A stretch of 37,716 nt of DNA from Cytophagales bacterium (GTDB lineage Bacteria; Bacteroidota; Bacteroidia; Cytophagales; Cyclobacteriaceae): assembly GCA_024232835.1 (NCBI GenBank), contig JAAEPI010000426.1:1-37716 (forward strand). The letters are read 5' to 3'. Of the stretch, positions 19,442-28,155 are shown in pieces. Position 1 is the first letter of the stretch. Every line of letters starts with the position of its first letter. The translations under genes and the position numbers were made by a program. The notes under the pieces are model-generated. The model was not told where the DNA came from and did not search any database. It worked only from the letters and a program-made list of their open reading frames with translations.

Positions 19442-20348
19442 ATACTCTACTCAAAGGCATTGTCGAACATCTTAGCAATCCTTCCATTTTTGCTACTTCT
19501 CTAAATTTAACCTCTTCAACAACTAAACCCCAGTTTCTAAATTGATCATTTAGACGCGTGAAACTACTATCCGAGATGACAATATCAGGGCTGATTGAGA
19601 AAAAATTAGAGTTCATGTCATACATTTCCTCTTTGTCAATTTCGAAGACATTATCCCGGCCAAAAAAATCAAATAGAAAGCCCACGTCTTCTTTTTTCTT
19701 GAAACCTTCAGGGTATATCACCGCCTTGTCCCTTCCTACAGCTTGAAAACAACAATCCAGATGAAGTGCATTTTCTCTGGGGCGGTCATCTGACTTGTTA
19801 AGCTCAAATGGTTTTATTTTCCAATCTGGAAAATTTCTCCTCAGAAAATCAACACCAGCTTCATTTGTTCGCGCTACCATGTATTTTTCAAAATCAGCCG
19901 CCCGAGAATAACCTACAAATAGATGCCCTTTCCATGGGATCACATCTCCCCCTTCCATCCGCTCATGATCCTCTGGATAAAAGACATTGCCTATTTGATC
20001 GATAATATACCGGATCCCGTCTACTTCTTTCTGTCGGTTGGCTGTTATTTCTGGAACAATCAACTGATCGCCAATTACGATAGCTACGTCTCTGGAAAAG
20101 ACCTGATTATAATCCGAAATGAGGCTGGGTCTATAGACGGTAACGCCATGTTTCAGTAGCACCTTTTCTACGGTCTCTAATTCTCTTATCAAATCGGTTT
20201 CAATAGGATAGGTTCCTTCAAGAATGTGTTGCCTGGACTTTGGATCATACGTATCCTCAATTTTTGGTACTCCCCCAAAGCTTTCAGCAGTACCCAATAC
20301 AACCGCCAGTAGAGGAGCTGTTTCATCCAAAATATTTGTTGTGATCAT
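19434..20348 (-). CDS. Amidinotransferase/dimethylargininase-family protein
   Basis: EGGDVIPWKGHLFVGYS, HLDCCFQAVG, C-terminal GLLRCSTMPLSR; overlaps ctlX by 8 nt. Track start is 20366; MITTNILDE at 20348 is the preferred start. Confidence 0.8.
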   Translation of the reverse strand: MITTNILDETAPLLAVVLGTAESFGGVPKIEDTYDPKSRQHILEGTYPIETDLIRELETVEKVLLKHGVTVYRPSLISDYNQVFSRDVAIVIGDQLIVPEITANRQKEVDGIRYIIDQIGNVFYPEDHERMEGGDVIPWKGHLFVGYSRAADFEKYMVARTNEAGVDFLRRNFPDWKIKPFELNKSDDRPRENALHLDCCFQAVGRDKAVIYPEGFKKKEDVGFLFDFFGRDNVFEIDKEEMYDMNSNFFSISPDIVISDSSFTRLNDQFRNWGLVVEEVKFREVAKMEGLLRCSTMPLSRVYE

Positions 20349-20451
20349 AGTTTTGAAAATCGACACAAAGTAACATTTATAAAATGAAATTCAAATGCTT
20401 TTTAGATTTCGATTTTTTTGTGATAATTGCACTCTCTAACTGCGACTTTAA

Positions 20452-21843
20452 ATGAAAAAATATGCTGATCTGATCGACCAAACTTTTGACTTCCCCACGA
20501 GGGAGTTCAAGGTTAGAAACAATCAGTTATTTTTTCATAATGTTGATTTGAAGGAGGTGGTTGAGAAATACGGTACCCCCTTGCGGCTTTCATATCTCCC
20601 AAAGATTCAGGATAATATTCGATTTGCTCAGCAGATATTTGAGCAGGCCATTGAAAAGCTGTCGTATGAGGGAATATACAAGTATGCCTACTGCACCAAA
20701 TCTTCTCACTTTCGTTTTGTGCTGGAAGAGGCCTTGGCCTGTGGATCACAAATTGAGACATCTTCTGCATTCGATATTTCCCTGATAAAAAGCCTCCACA
20801 AAAGTGGAAGTCTCACAAAAGATCACCTCATAATTTGCAATGGTTTCAAGCGGCCTCTCTATTTATCCAATGTGGCAAACCTGATCAATGATGGATTCAG
20901 AAATTGTATGCCCATACTTGATACGCTGAATGAACTAAACTCCTATGATGGACAAATCAATCAGCCGTACAAGATTGGTATACGATTAGCCGCTGATGAA
21001 GAACCAAATTTTGGTTTTTATACATCCCGATTGGGTATCAGGTATGATGACGTATTGGATCTTTACAAAAATCGTATTGAGAACCATCCGCACGCCAAGC
21101 TGAAAATGCTCCACTATTTCATCAATACTGGAATAAAGGACACAGCCTATTATTGGAGCGAGTTGAGTCGATTTATCGAAATGTACTGCAGCCTAAAAAA
21201 GCTATGCCCTGATCTTGATTCGGTAGATATTGGTGGTGGGTTTCCTATCAAAACTTCCCTGGCATTCGATTATGATTATGAATACATGGCAGAGGAAATT
21301 GTCAGAAATATTAAAGAAATATGTGATAAGTATAATGTGCCCGTGCCGAACATCGTGACTGAATTCGGAAGCTACACGGTTGGTGAGAGCGGTGCTACCA
21401 TCTACTCCGTGCTTGATGAAAAATTGCAAAACGACAAAGAACTCTGGTACATGATGAATGGATCGTTTATCACCCATATGCCCGATGTGTGGGGAACCAA
21501 TCAGAAGTATATCCTGCTTCCGATTAACTTGTGGGACAATGAATTTCATAAGGTGAATATCGGTGGACTAACCTGCGACAGTCTGGACTACTATGATTCT
21601 GAGATGCACATTGCAGAAGTATTTCTTCCTGTCAAGAAAGAAAAGGAAGACCTATATTTTGGATTCTTTCACAATGGCGCCTATCAGGAATCGTTGGGCG
21701 GATATGGTGGCATTCAGCATTGCCTGATCCCGGCACCCAAGCACGTCATTCTCAAGAAAGATAAAAATGGGGAAATTCAATCCGAACTGTTTGCTGAAGA
21801 ACAGACCAGCGAATCAATGATGAAGATATTGGGGTATGAGTGA
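20452..21843 (+). CDS. PLP-dependent (fold III) arginine/ornithine/diaminopimelate decarboxylase-family protein
   Basis: YGTPLRLSYLPKI, YAYCTKSSHF (PLP lysine), SVDIGGGFP, TEFGSYTVGESG, GGLTCDSLDYYD. Confidence 0.82.
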   Translation: MKKYADLIDQTFDFPTREFKVRNNQLFFHNVDLKEVVEKYGTPLRLSYLPKIQDNIRFAQQIFEQAIEKLSYEGIYKYAYCTKSSHFRFVLEEALACGSQIETSSAFDISLIKSLHKSGSLTKDHLIICNGFKRPLYLSNVANLINDGFRNCMPILDTLNELNSYDGQINQPYKIGIRLAADEEPNFGFYTSRLGIRYDDVLDLYKNRIENHPHAKLKMLHYFINTGIKDTAYYWSELSRFIEMYCSLKKLCPDLDSVDIGGGFPIKTSLAFDYDYEYMAEEIVRNIKEICDKYNVPVPNIVTEFGSYTVGESGATIYSVLDEKLQNDKELWYMMNGSFITHMPDVWGTNQKYILLPINLWDNEFHKVNIGGLTCDSLDYYDSEMHIAEVFLPVKKEKEDLYFGFFHNGAYQESLGGYGGIQHCLIPAPKHVILKKDKNGEIQSELFAEEQTSESMMKILGYE

Positions 21844-21988
21844 ATTACTTTTGTGTGAATCGTTTGACTAGCTTTGAGAAATAAATATCGGATTATCCTG
21901 ACCGTTGATAGGGGTATCCTGATGTTGGTGGCAATCATGAAGATAGTCACCCTTATATTCACAACTAATATTTGAGAGTGATCCGAAA

Positions 21989-24900
21989 ATGACATCAACA
22001 AAAGCAGAAAAAAGTGCCCTTTGTGGAATATGCCCGGCAGGCTGCTGGATCCATGTGTCCTATGACGATGATGGAAAGATCGAAGACGTTCGAGCTGATG
22101 CTTCGTCCGGTAACGGAGTGATATGCAAGATTGGAAAACACTCAAGAGATATCGTCTACTCAGATGACCGCTTGCAATATCCGATGAAGAGAAAAGGGGC
22201 AAAAGGGTCGTATGAGTTTGAGCAAATATCCTGGGATGAAGCTTATGAAATCATCGTTGAAAAACTAGAAGCTATAAAGGACAAACACGGGCCTGAAGCT
22301 ACAGCAATCTACACTGGCAGGGGGAGTTTTGAATTGGCCTTGTGTGATGTTTATCAACCAAAAGAGGTAGCAATTTCGTCAGCATCAAGTGTGCTTTTCC
22401 CTTTTGGTTCGCCAAATACCTTAGGGGTCGGAGCGCTGTGCTATGTTTCATTCGCCATGATAGCCCCGCATGTGACGATGGGTGAGATGTATTTCAATAT
22501 GTTCTCAGATATTGAAAATGCAGAAGTAATCGTTGTTTGGGGAGCCAACCCTGCAACAGACAGCCCCCCCACTGATTTCGAAAGAATAATTAAAGCCCAT
22601 GAGAGGGGAGCAAAAGTAATTGTTATCGATCCAAGACGAACAGCTTTGGCAAAGCTGGAAGGCGCAGAGTGGATTCCTATCCGGTCTGGTACCGATGGAG
22701 CATTGGCCTTAGGGCTTTGTAATGTGCTAATTGAAGAGGAGCTCTATGATGCCCAATTTGTTGAAAACGAGATGATCGGATTCGAAGAGTTTTCGCAATA
22801 TGTCCAGCACTTCACTCCCGTGGATGTTGAAGAAAAAACAGGTGTCCCTGCTGAGACAGTTGTAAGCCTTGCAAGACAAATTGTTTCCGCGGACGGGGCT
22901 GCCCCTGTTATGTACACCGGATTGGAATACACCAACAGTGGAGTTCAGAATATACGGGCAACTTTTGTGCTTTGGGCAATGGCAGGACAGCTGGATGTGC
23001 CAGGCGGGAGATGTTTTTCTATGAAAGAAAATCAGTTTCCGATAAATAAATCCGGGCTCATTCCTAACCCAGACATGAAAAAAGCACTTGGTCAGGATCG
23101 GTTCCCTGTTTATAGCGCTTATCGCGGAGAATCCCATGCTATTTCACTACCAGAGTCAGTTCTGAAAAGTAATCCATACAAAATCCGTTCATTGATTATT
23201 CATGGTGGTTCCATAACTACGTCTTGGCCGGAACCTGATATCTGGAAAGAAACCTTGAATGAGCTTGATTTCTTGGTGTGCATTGATCGATATCTCACCG
23301 CTGATGCTGCATATGCCGACATAGTACTACCAGCAACTACGATGTATGAAATTGAGTCATACATGACCTATGGTTCATTATTTAAAATTCGAGAAAAAGT
23401 GATAGAGCCGGTCGGCGAATCAAGAAACGATTTTTTCATCATGGCAGAATTGGCCGACAAGCTCGGTTACGGACATCTGTATCCTCAAAATGAAGAAGAA
23501 CTGCTGCAACACGTCTTGAAAGGTTCTGGGTTTTCATTGGATGAAGTGAGGAGAAATGGCGGGATGGTTCAAAAAAAGCCGGTCATGCTGCAGTACAAAA
23601 AATGGGAGAAAGGTCTGTTGAGAGAAGATGGAAAAAAGGGATTCGATACTCCTAGTGGAAAATTTGAAATAGCTTCCTCCATTCTTGAAGAAAACGGTTA
23701 CGACGCATTACCTGTGTACACCGAACCTACGGAAGGATTGTCTTCAGATCTTCATAACAACTATCCCCTTATTTTCAATTCAGGAGCACGAGTTACTACC
23801 GATTTCCGTTCGCAACATCATAGCATAGAATCGTTGGTGAAAGAACGAAAGGAGCCAACGGTAACTCTTAACGCTCAAGACGCAAAAGATAGAGGTATCG
23901 AAAATGGTGAGCTTGTCCAAATTGAAACTGCTCGAGGAAAGGTAGAAATGAGGGCCTATGTTACTGATGATATTATTACAGGTGCTATTGATGCCAATAT
24001 GGGAGGAGGTGGGCCGTTAGGTCCTGAAGCTTGGCAAAAGGCAAATGTTAATGCGCTGACCGATTTGCAAAACTATGATCCAATTTCTGGATTTCCAGTT
24101 TACAAATCCCTGCTATGCGAAGTGAAAAAGGTCTCTACAATTACGAATAAACTGGAGATTGATTCAGGGGAAATAAATAGGCAGATCAAATCCAATGGAC
24201 AGAAATCGGGCAAAGAAAAACGCATTTATCTCGATAACAATGCCACCACACCACTGAGTGATGAGGTGAAAAAAGTATTGGTCGAATATTTGGAGAAATT
24301 TGGCAATCCTTCTAGCATTTATTCGGAAGGAAAAGAGGCGAAAATTGCTCTAGATGCAGCCAGGAGGAACCTTGCCAATCTGATAAACTGCACAGCCAGA
24401 AGAATCATATTTACCAGTGGTGGTTCTGAAGCCAACAACAATGCTATCAAAGGAGTGGCCTTTAAAAACAGAAATACCAAAAACCATATCATCACCACGA
24501 GTATCGAGCACCCATCAGTACTAAACACGTGCAAGTGGCTTGAAGAAAATAGTTTTTCTGTCACCTATCTCCAACCAACGGAAACGGGCTTAATAGAACC
24601 TGAGGCATTGCTGGATGCCATTACACCAAAAACATGCCTGGTTAGTATCATGCTGGCCAACAATGAAGTCGGCACCATCCAGCCAATTGCACAGTTGGCA
24701 GCTATCGCAAAGCAACATGAAGTTCTTTTTCACACGGATGCAGTTCAGGCGATTGGCAAGATTCCGGTTGATGTTCAGGAGTTGAATGTGGATTTGCTTA
24801 CAATGTCCGGCCATAAATTGCACGGACCAAAAGGCTGTGGCATACTGTATGTAAAGAAAGGAGTAGTGATTGATCCTCTGATAAACGGCGGTAGTCAGGA

Positions 24901-25372
24901 AGCTAAGCAAAGGGCAGGAACGGAAAATCTAGTCAGCATTGTAGGAATGGGAGAAGCTGCACAATTAGCAGCATCAAATATTGAGTATTCTGTGCGTATT
25001 GCCGCATTGCGTGACAAACTGGAATACGAGATTCTCAACCTGTTTGATGGAGGAAAGATTAACGGGAGTACTGAGCACCGATTGCCCAACACACTCAATG
25101 TAACATTGCCAGAGGTGAGAGGAGAGTCTTTGGTACTGGCGATGGATAAGAGAGGGGTTTCATTGTCCTCAGGTTCAGCTTGTCGCTCAGGGTCACCTGA
25201 TCCTTCGCATGTACTGCTAGCTTTAGGATTAACGGAGGAGGAAGCGCATTGCTCTGTGCGTCTTTCTTTAGGAGTGGAAAACACAGAAGAGGAAATCAAA
25301 AGAACAATTGTCATCCTGAATCAAATAATGGTCGATATGAAGGACAATATACGTTTTGTGTCTTGTCGATAA
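21989..25372 (+). CDS. Fusion protein: molybdopterin oxidoreductase (N-terminal) plus NifS/IscS-type cysteine desulfurase (C-terminal)
   Basis: aa 1-~715: [4Fe-4S] motif C12-x2-C15-x3-C19-x26-C46, candidate Mo-ligand Cys151 in GSPNTLGVGALCYVS, WGANPATDSPPTDFERI, VIDPRRTALA, molydopterin-binding C-terminal domain. aa ~745-1127: RIYLDNNATTPLSDEV, SGGSEANNNAIKG, HTDAVQAIGKIPVD, SGHK (Lys943), SSGSACRSGSPDPSHVL (Cys1065). No Met in the 30-aa linker. Confidence 0.93.
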   Translation: MTSTKAEKSALCGICPAGCWIHVSYDDDGKIEDVRADASSGNGVICKIGKHSRDIVYSDDRLQYPMKRKGAKGSYEFEQISWDEAYEIIVEKLEAIKDKHGPEATAIYTGRGSFELALCDVYQPKEVAISSASSVLFPFGSPNTLGVGALCYVSFAMIAPHVTMGEMYFNMFSDIENAEVIVVWGANPATDSPPTDFERIIKAHERGAKVIVIDPRRTALAKLEGAEWIPIRSGTDGALALGLCNVLIEEELYDAQFVENEMIGFEEFSQYVQHFTPVDVEEKTGVPAETVVSLARQIVSADGAAPVMYTGLEYTNSGVQNIRATFVLWAMAGQLDVPGGRCFSMKENQFPINKSGLIPNPDMKKALGQDRFPVYSAYRGESHAISLPESVLKSNPYKIRSLIIHGGSITTSWPEPDIWKETLNELDFLVCIDRYLTADAAYADIVLPATTMYEIESYMTYGSLFKIREKVIEPVGESRNDFFIMAELADKLGYGHLYPQNEEELLQHVLKGSGFSLDEVRRNGGMVQKKPVMLQYKKWEKGLLREDGKKGFDTPSGKFEIASSILEENGYDALPVYTEPTEGLSSDLHNNYPLIFNSGARVTTDFRSQHHSIESLVKERKEPTVTLNAQDAKDRGIENGELVQIETARGKVEMRAYVTDDIITGAIDANMGGGGPLGPEAWQKANVNALTDLQNYDPISGFPVYKSLLCEVKKVSTITNKLEIDSGEINRQIKSNGQKSGKEKRIYLDNNATTPLSDEVKKVLVEYLEKFGNPSSIYSEGKEAKIALDAARRNLANLINCTARRIIFTSGGSEANNNAIKGVAFKNRNTKNHIITTSIEHPSVLNTCKWLEENSFSVTYLQPTETGLIEPEALLDAITPKTCLVSIMLANNEVGTIQPIAQLAAIAKQHEVLFHTDAVQAIGKIPVDVQELNVDLLTMSGHKLHGPKGCGILYVKKGVVIDPLINGGSQEAKQRAGTENLVSIVGMGEAAQLAASNIEYSVRIAALRDKLEYEILNLFDGGKINGSTEHRLPNTLNVTLPEVRGESLVLAMDKRGVSLSSGSACRSGSPDPSHVLLALGLTEEEAHCSVRLSLGVENTEEEIKRTIVILNQIMVDMKDNIRFVSCR

Positions 25373-25413
25373 ACACTTTTTTATGAGAGGGTTATGGTAT
25401 CCAAAAAAAACCA

Positions 25414-25935
25414 CTAAAAAAAACAATCCATAATCTCCCTAACACTCTTCACTCCATAATCTCCAATTGTCTCCTCCCCTTCCTGGTAATAGCCTTCAAG
25501 AAAAATGCGAATCGTTTTCATACCGAATTTCTTCGCTGGAATCAAGTCCCGCTCCTTATCCCCAATCATCCAGCTTTGTAGGGGATCAATATTGAATTTG
25601 GCCATAGCCTTCTCCCACATAAGTGAATCAGGCTTGCGAGTCAAACTCTCTGAGAAATCAGGATGATTGGGCGCATAATAAAAGTGATCGATCAAGTCAC
25701 CAGATTCTTTTTGGAAGTAATCATGACATTCTTGCATCTGCTCTTGCGTGTATCTGCCTTTAGCGATTCCGGCCTGATTAGTCACAACTATTAGTAAATA
25801 GCTTTGTGATTTCAACTTCTTGAGGACGTCTATAATGCCCGGTACTATCTTGAAATCCTCCAGGAGCCACACGTAATCACCTCTTTCTTCGTTCAATACA
25901 CCATCTCGATCTAAAAAAACCGCCTTTTGTTTCAT
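25414..25935 (-). CDS. gmhB: D-glycero-alpha-D-manno-heptose-1,7-bisphosphate 7-phosphatase-like HAD hydrolase
   Basis: VFLDRDGVLNEERGDYVW, VVTNQAGIAKGRY, FYYAPNHP, KPDSLMWEKAMAKFNIDPLQSWMIGDKERDL. Confidence 0.88.
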   Translation of the reverse strand: MKQKAVFLDRDGVLNEERGDYVWLLEDFKIVPGIIDVLKKLKSQSYLLIVVTNQAGIAKGRYTQEQMQECHDYFQKESGDLIDHFYYAPNHPDFSESLTRKPDSLMWEKAMAKFNIDPLQSWMIGDKERDLIPAKKFGMKTIRIFLEGYYQEGEETIGDYGVKSVREIMDCFF

Positions 25936-25964
25936 TCATTAAAGGTCTAAACACTTGAGGGTCC

Positions 25965-26135
25965 AACCCAGAATAATGATTAGACTTTCTATTACATGGT
26001 AAAATTACTTCAAAATCAGTCGCTTACCACTTGGTTCGCTTGTCATCATAACACAAATTATGATTCCTCGCGAAAGCAACTGATTTTATTATTCTTTAAC
26101 CCTTCACAACAAAACTCTAATCATTATTCTGGGTT
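25965..26135. repeat. Nested imperfect palindrome, about 171 bp, between divergent genes
   Basis: Perfect 20-bp arms AACCCAGAATAATGATTAGA (25965-25984) and TCTAATCATTATTCTGGGTT (26116-26135); inner arms AAAATCAGTCGCTT (26012-26025)/AAGCAACTGATTTT (26074-26087), 13/14; apical ATCATAA/TTATGAT (26045-26051/26058-26064). Confidence 0.85.
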
Positions 26136-26172
26136 AAATTAGCAACGAATTCGGCAAACACAACCAGCAGTC

Positions 26173-26907
26173 GTGACGAAAAGCCTTGTAATCATTCCTA
26201 CGTATAACGAGATAGAGAACATCCGTGACATTGTCAACGAAGTGATATTGCTTGAAACCTACTTTCACGTATTGGTTGTTGACGATAGCTCTCCAGATGG
26301 TACCGCATCTGAGGTAAAAAAACTTCAAGAGGACTGGCCCGAACGGTTGCATCTTTTGGAAAGAGAAGGGAAGCATGGACTTGGAACGGCGTACATAGCT
26401 GGTTTCCATTTTGCACTTGATAATGGCTATGATTTGATCTTCGAAATGGATGCTGATTTCTCTCACAATCCCAAGGACCTTCTGTCTTTAAAAGCGGCTT
26501 GCGAAGGCGGAATGGATATGGTTATCGGATCGAGATACATCACTGGTGTGAATGTAGTGAACTGGCCCATGGGCAGAGTACTGATGTCCTATTTTGCCAG
26601 TTGGTATGTGCGTCTAGTCACTGGAATGCCATTTCGGGATGCTACTGCTGGCTTCAAATGCTACAAAAGGAGAGTTCTGGAAACAATAGACATGGATCAT
26701 ATCAAATTTATAGGGTACGCCTTTCAAATAGAAATGAAGTTTTTGACATGGAAACATGGATTCGAAATCAAGGAAGTACCCATCGTATTTACAGACAGAA
26801 CCAGGGGACAATCCAAAATGTCAAGTGGTATTTTTAAGGAAGCGATTATTGGGGTGATACAAATGAAAATAAGAAGTTGGTTTAGGAAATACGAGCCTGC
26901 CGCTTAA
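26173..26907 (+). CDS. Polyprenol-phosphate mannosyltransferase-like GT2 glycosyltransferase
   Basis: VIIPTYNEIENI, LVVDDSSPDGTA, EMDADFSHNPKDL, GSRYITG, DATAGFKCYKR; GTG start. Confidence 0.9.
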   Translation: MTKSLVIIPTYNEIENIRDIVNEVILLETYFHVLVVDDSSPDGTASEVKKLQEDWPERLHLLEREGKHGLGTAYIAGFHFALDNGYDLIFEMDADFSHNPKDLLSLKAACEGGMDMVIGSRYITGVNVVNWPMGRVLMSYFASWYVRLVTGMPFRDATAGFKCYKRRVLETIDMDHIKFIGYAFQIEMKFLTWKHGFEIKEVPIVFTDRTRGQSKMSSGIFKEAIIGVIQMKIRSWFRKYEPAA

Positions 26908-28121
26908 TCAAACCTTATCGCCTTGATGGGTTCTATAGATGACACCACCCGAATTGGGATAAACAGTGTCAACCCGACCATAACGACGATCATCACATTC
27001 AATCCAATAATCGTAGGCCAATCGAATATCACCGGAACAAAATGCATGTAATAATTAGCCGCATCTAAGGGGATAAGTTGAAACTCATATTGCAACCAGC
27101 AAATCATCAAACCAAGGACATTTCCAATAATCAACCCCTTTGCAATCAATTGCAATCCTGAATACAGAAATACTTTCCTGATCATCTGATCCGCACTACC
27201 CAGAGCTTTCATCATTCCTACCATTCGCGTACGCTCCATAATCAGAATCAGTACCATAGAAATCATCCCAAATGATGCAACAAAAACGATAAGTGCCAGC
27301 AGGACAAGGACATTGCGATCAAGCAACTTCAACCATTCAAAAATCTGAGGATATTGCCGATAGGAACTGATGACATTTAGGTCAATGTCCAACGTGTTGA
27401 ATAGCTCACCCTCCATTGCTTCAATCTGACTCTCATCTTCAAGGAATACTTCTATTCCTCCTGCTTGTTGATCGCTCCAATCATTGATTCTACGAATCAT
27501 ATCAATATCACCGAAAATGAATCTATCATCAAATTCTTCCATACCCGTACTATAAATTCCAGTGACAGTTAAGCGCCGATATCTTGGAGGTTGCTGAGCA
27601 AAAAATATAGTGACTTTCTCGTTAACCTGTAGACGCAGGAGATTTGCAATTTTATCGCTAATCGCCACATCCGTGGAATATTTTTCTCCTTCAAAATCAG
27701 GAAAAACACCGTCAATCATTTGAGTGGAGAAATTAGCCGTGTCAAAGTCTGATCCCACCCCTTTGAGAATAATGCCCTGAACTTCTTCATCCGTTTTTAG
27801 AAGTCCTGCCTTTAACACGAATCGTTGAACGTGGCGAATGTTTTCGTGGGACGTAAGTACATGCATCAAAGAGTCGGAAGCCAAAATAGATGTCTCTTCA
27901 AAGGAATTTGAGAGCGCGTATTTATTCACCGTAAGGTGGCCACTGAGGTTAAAGACTTTATCACGAATAGCTCCCTGGAAACCATACAAAACCATGTATG
28001 CCACAATCAGAGCCATCAAACTGATACTTATGCTGACCACAGCAATCCGATGAATAGTAGACGAAAAGGAACCCGATTCGTTCTTAGCAATTCTTCTCGA
28101 TATGAATAGTGGGAGATTCAA
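26904..28121 (-). CDS. FtsX/LolC-E-like ABC transporter permease
   Basis: FISRRIAKNESGSFSSTIHRIAVVSISISLMALIVAYMVLYGFQ; C-terminal FGMISMVLILIMERTRMVGMMKALGSADQMIRKVF and SIEPIKAIRFD. Confidence 0.88.
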   Translation of the reverse strand: MNLPLFISRRIAKNESGSFSSTIHRIAVVSISISLMALIVAYMVLYGFQGAIRDKVFNLSGHLTVNKYALSNSFEETSILASDSLMHVLTSHENIRHVQRFVLKAGLLKTDEEVQGIILKGVGSDFDTANFSTQMIDGVFPDFEGEKYSTDVAISDKIANLLRLQVNEKVTIFFAQQPPRYRRLTVTGIYSTGMEEFDDRFIFGDIDMIRRINDWSDQQAGGIEVFLEDESQIEAMEGELFNTLDIDLNVISSYRQYPQIFEWLKLLDRNVLVLLALIVFVASFGMISMVLILIMERTRMVGMMKALGSADQMIRKVFLYSGLQLIAKGLIIGNVLGLMICWLQYEFQLIPLDAANYYMHFVPVIFDWPTIIGLNVMIVVMVGLTLFIPIRVVSSIEPIKAIRFD

Positions 28122-28155
28122 GATGTTCTATCTTTAGCGTTTGCAATTTAACTCT

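Noticed and set aside
21880-21935. ATCCTGA direct repeat upstream of the fusion gene as a regulator site
   Set aside because: Only a 7-bp match twice (GGATTATCCTGA/GGGGTATCCTGA); insufficient to call an operator or FNR/CRP-type site.
22727-25314. Antisense ORFs within the Mo/NifS fusion gene
   Set aside because: Nested in a strongly supported CDS; no features suggest they are genes.
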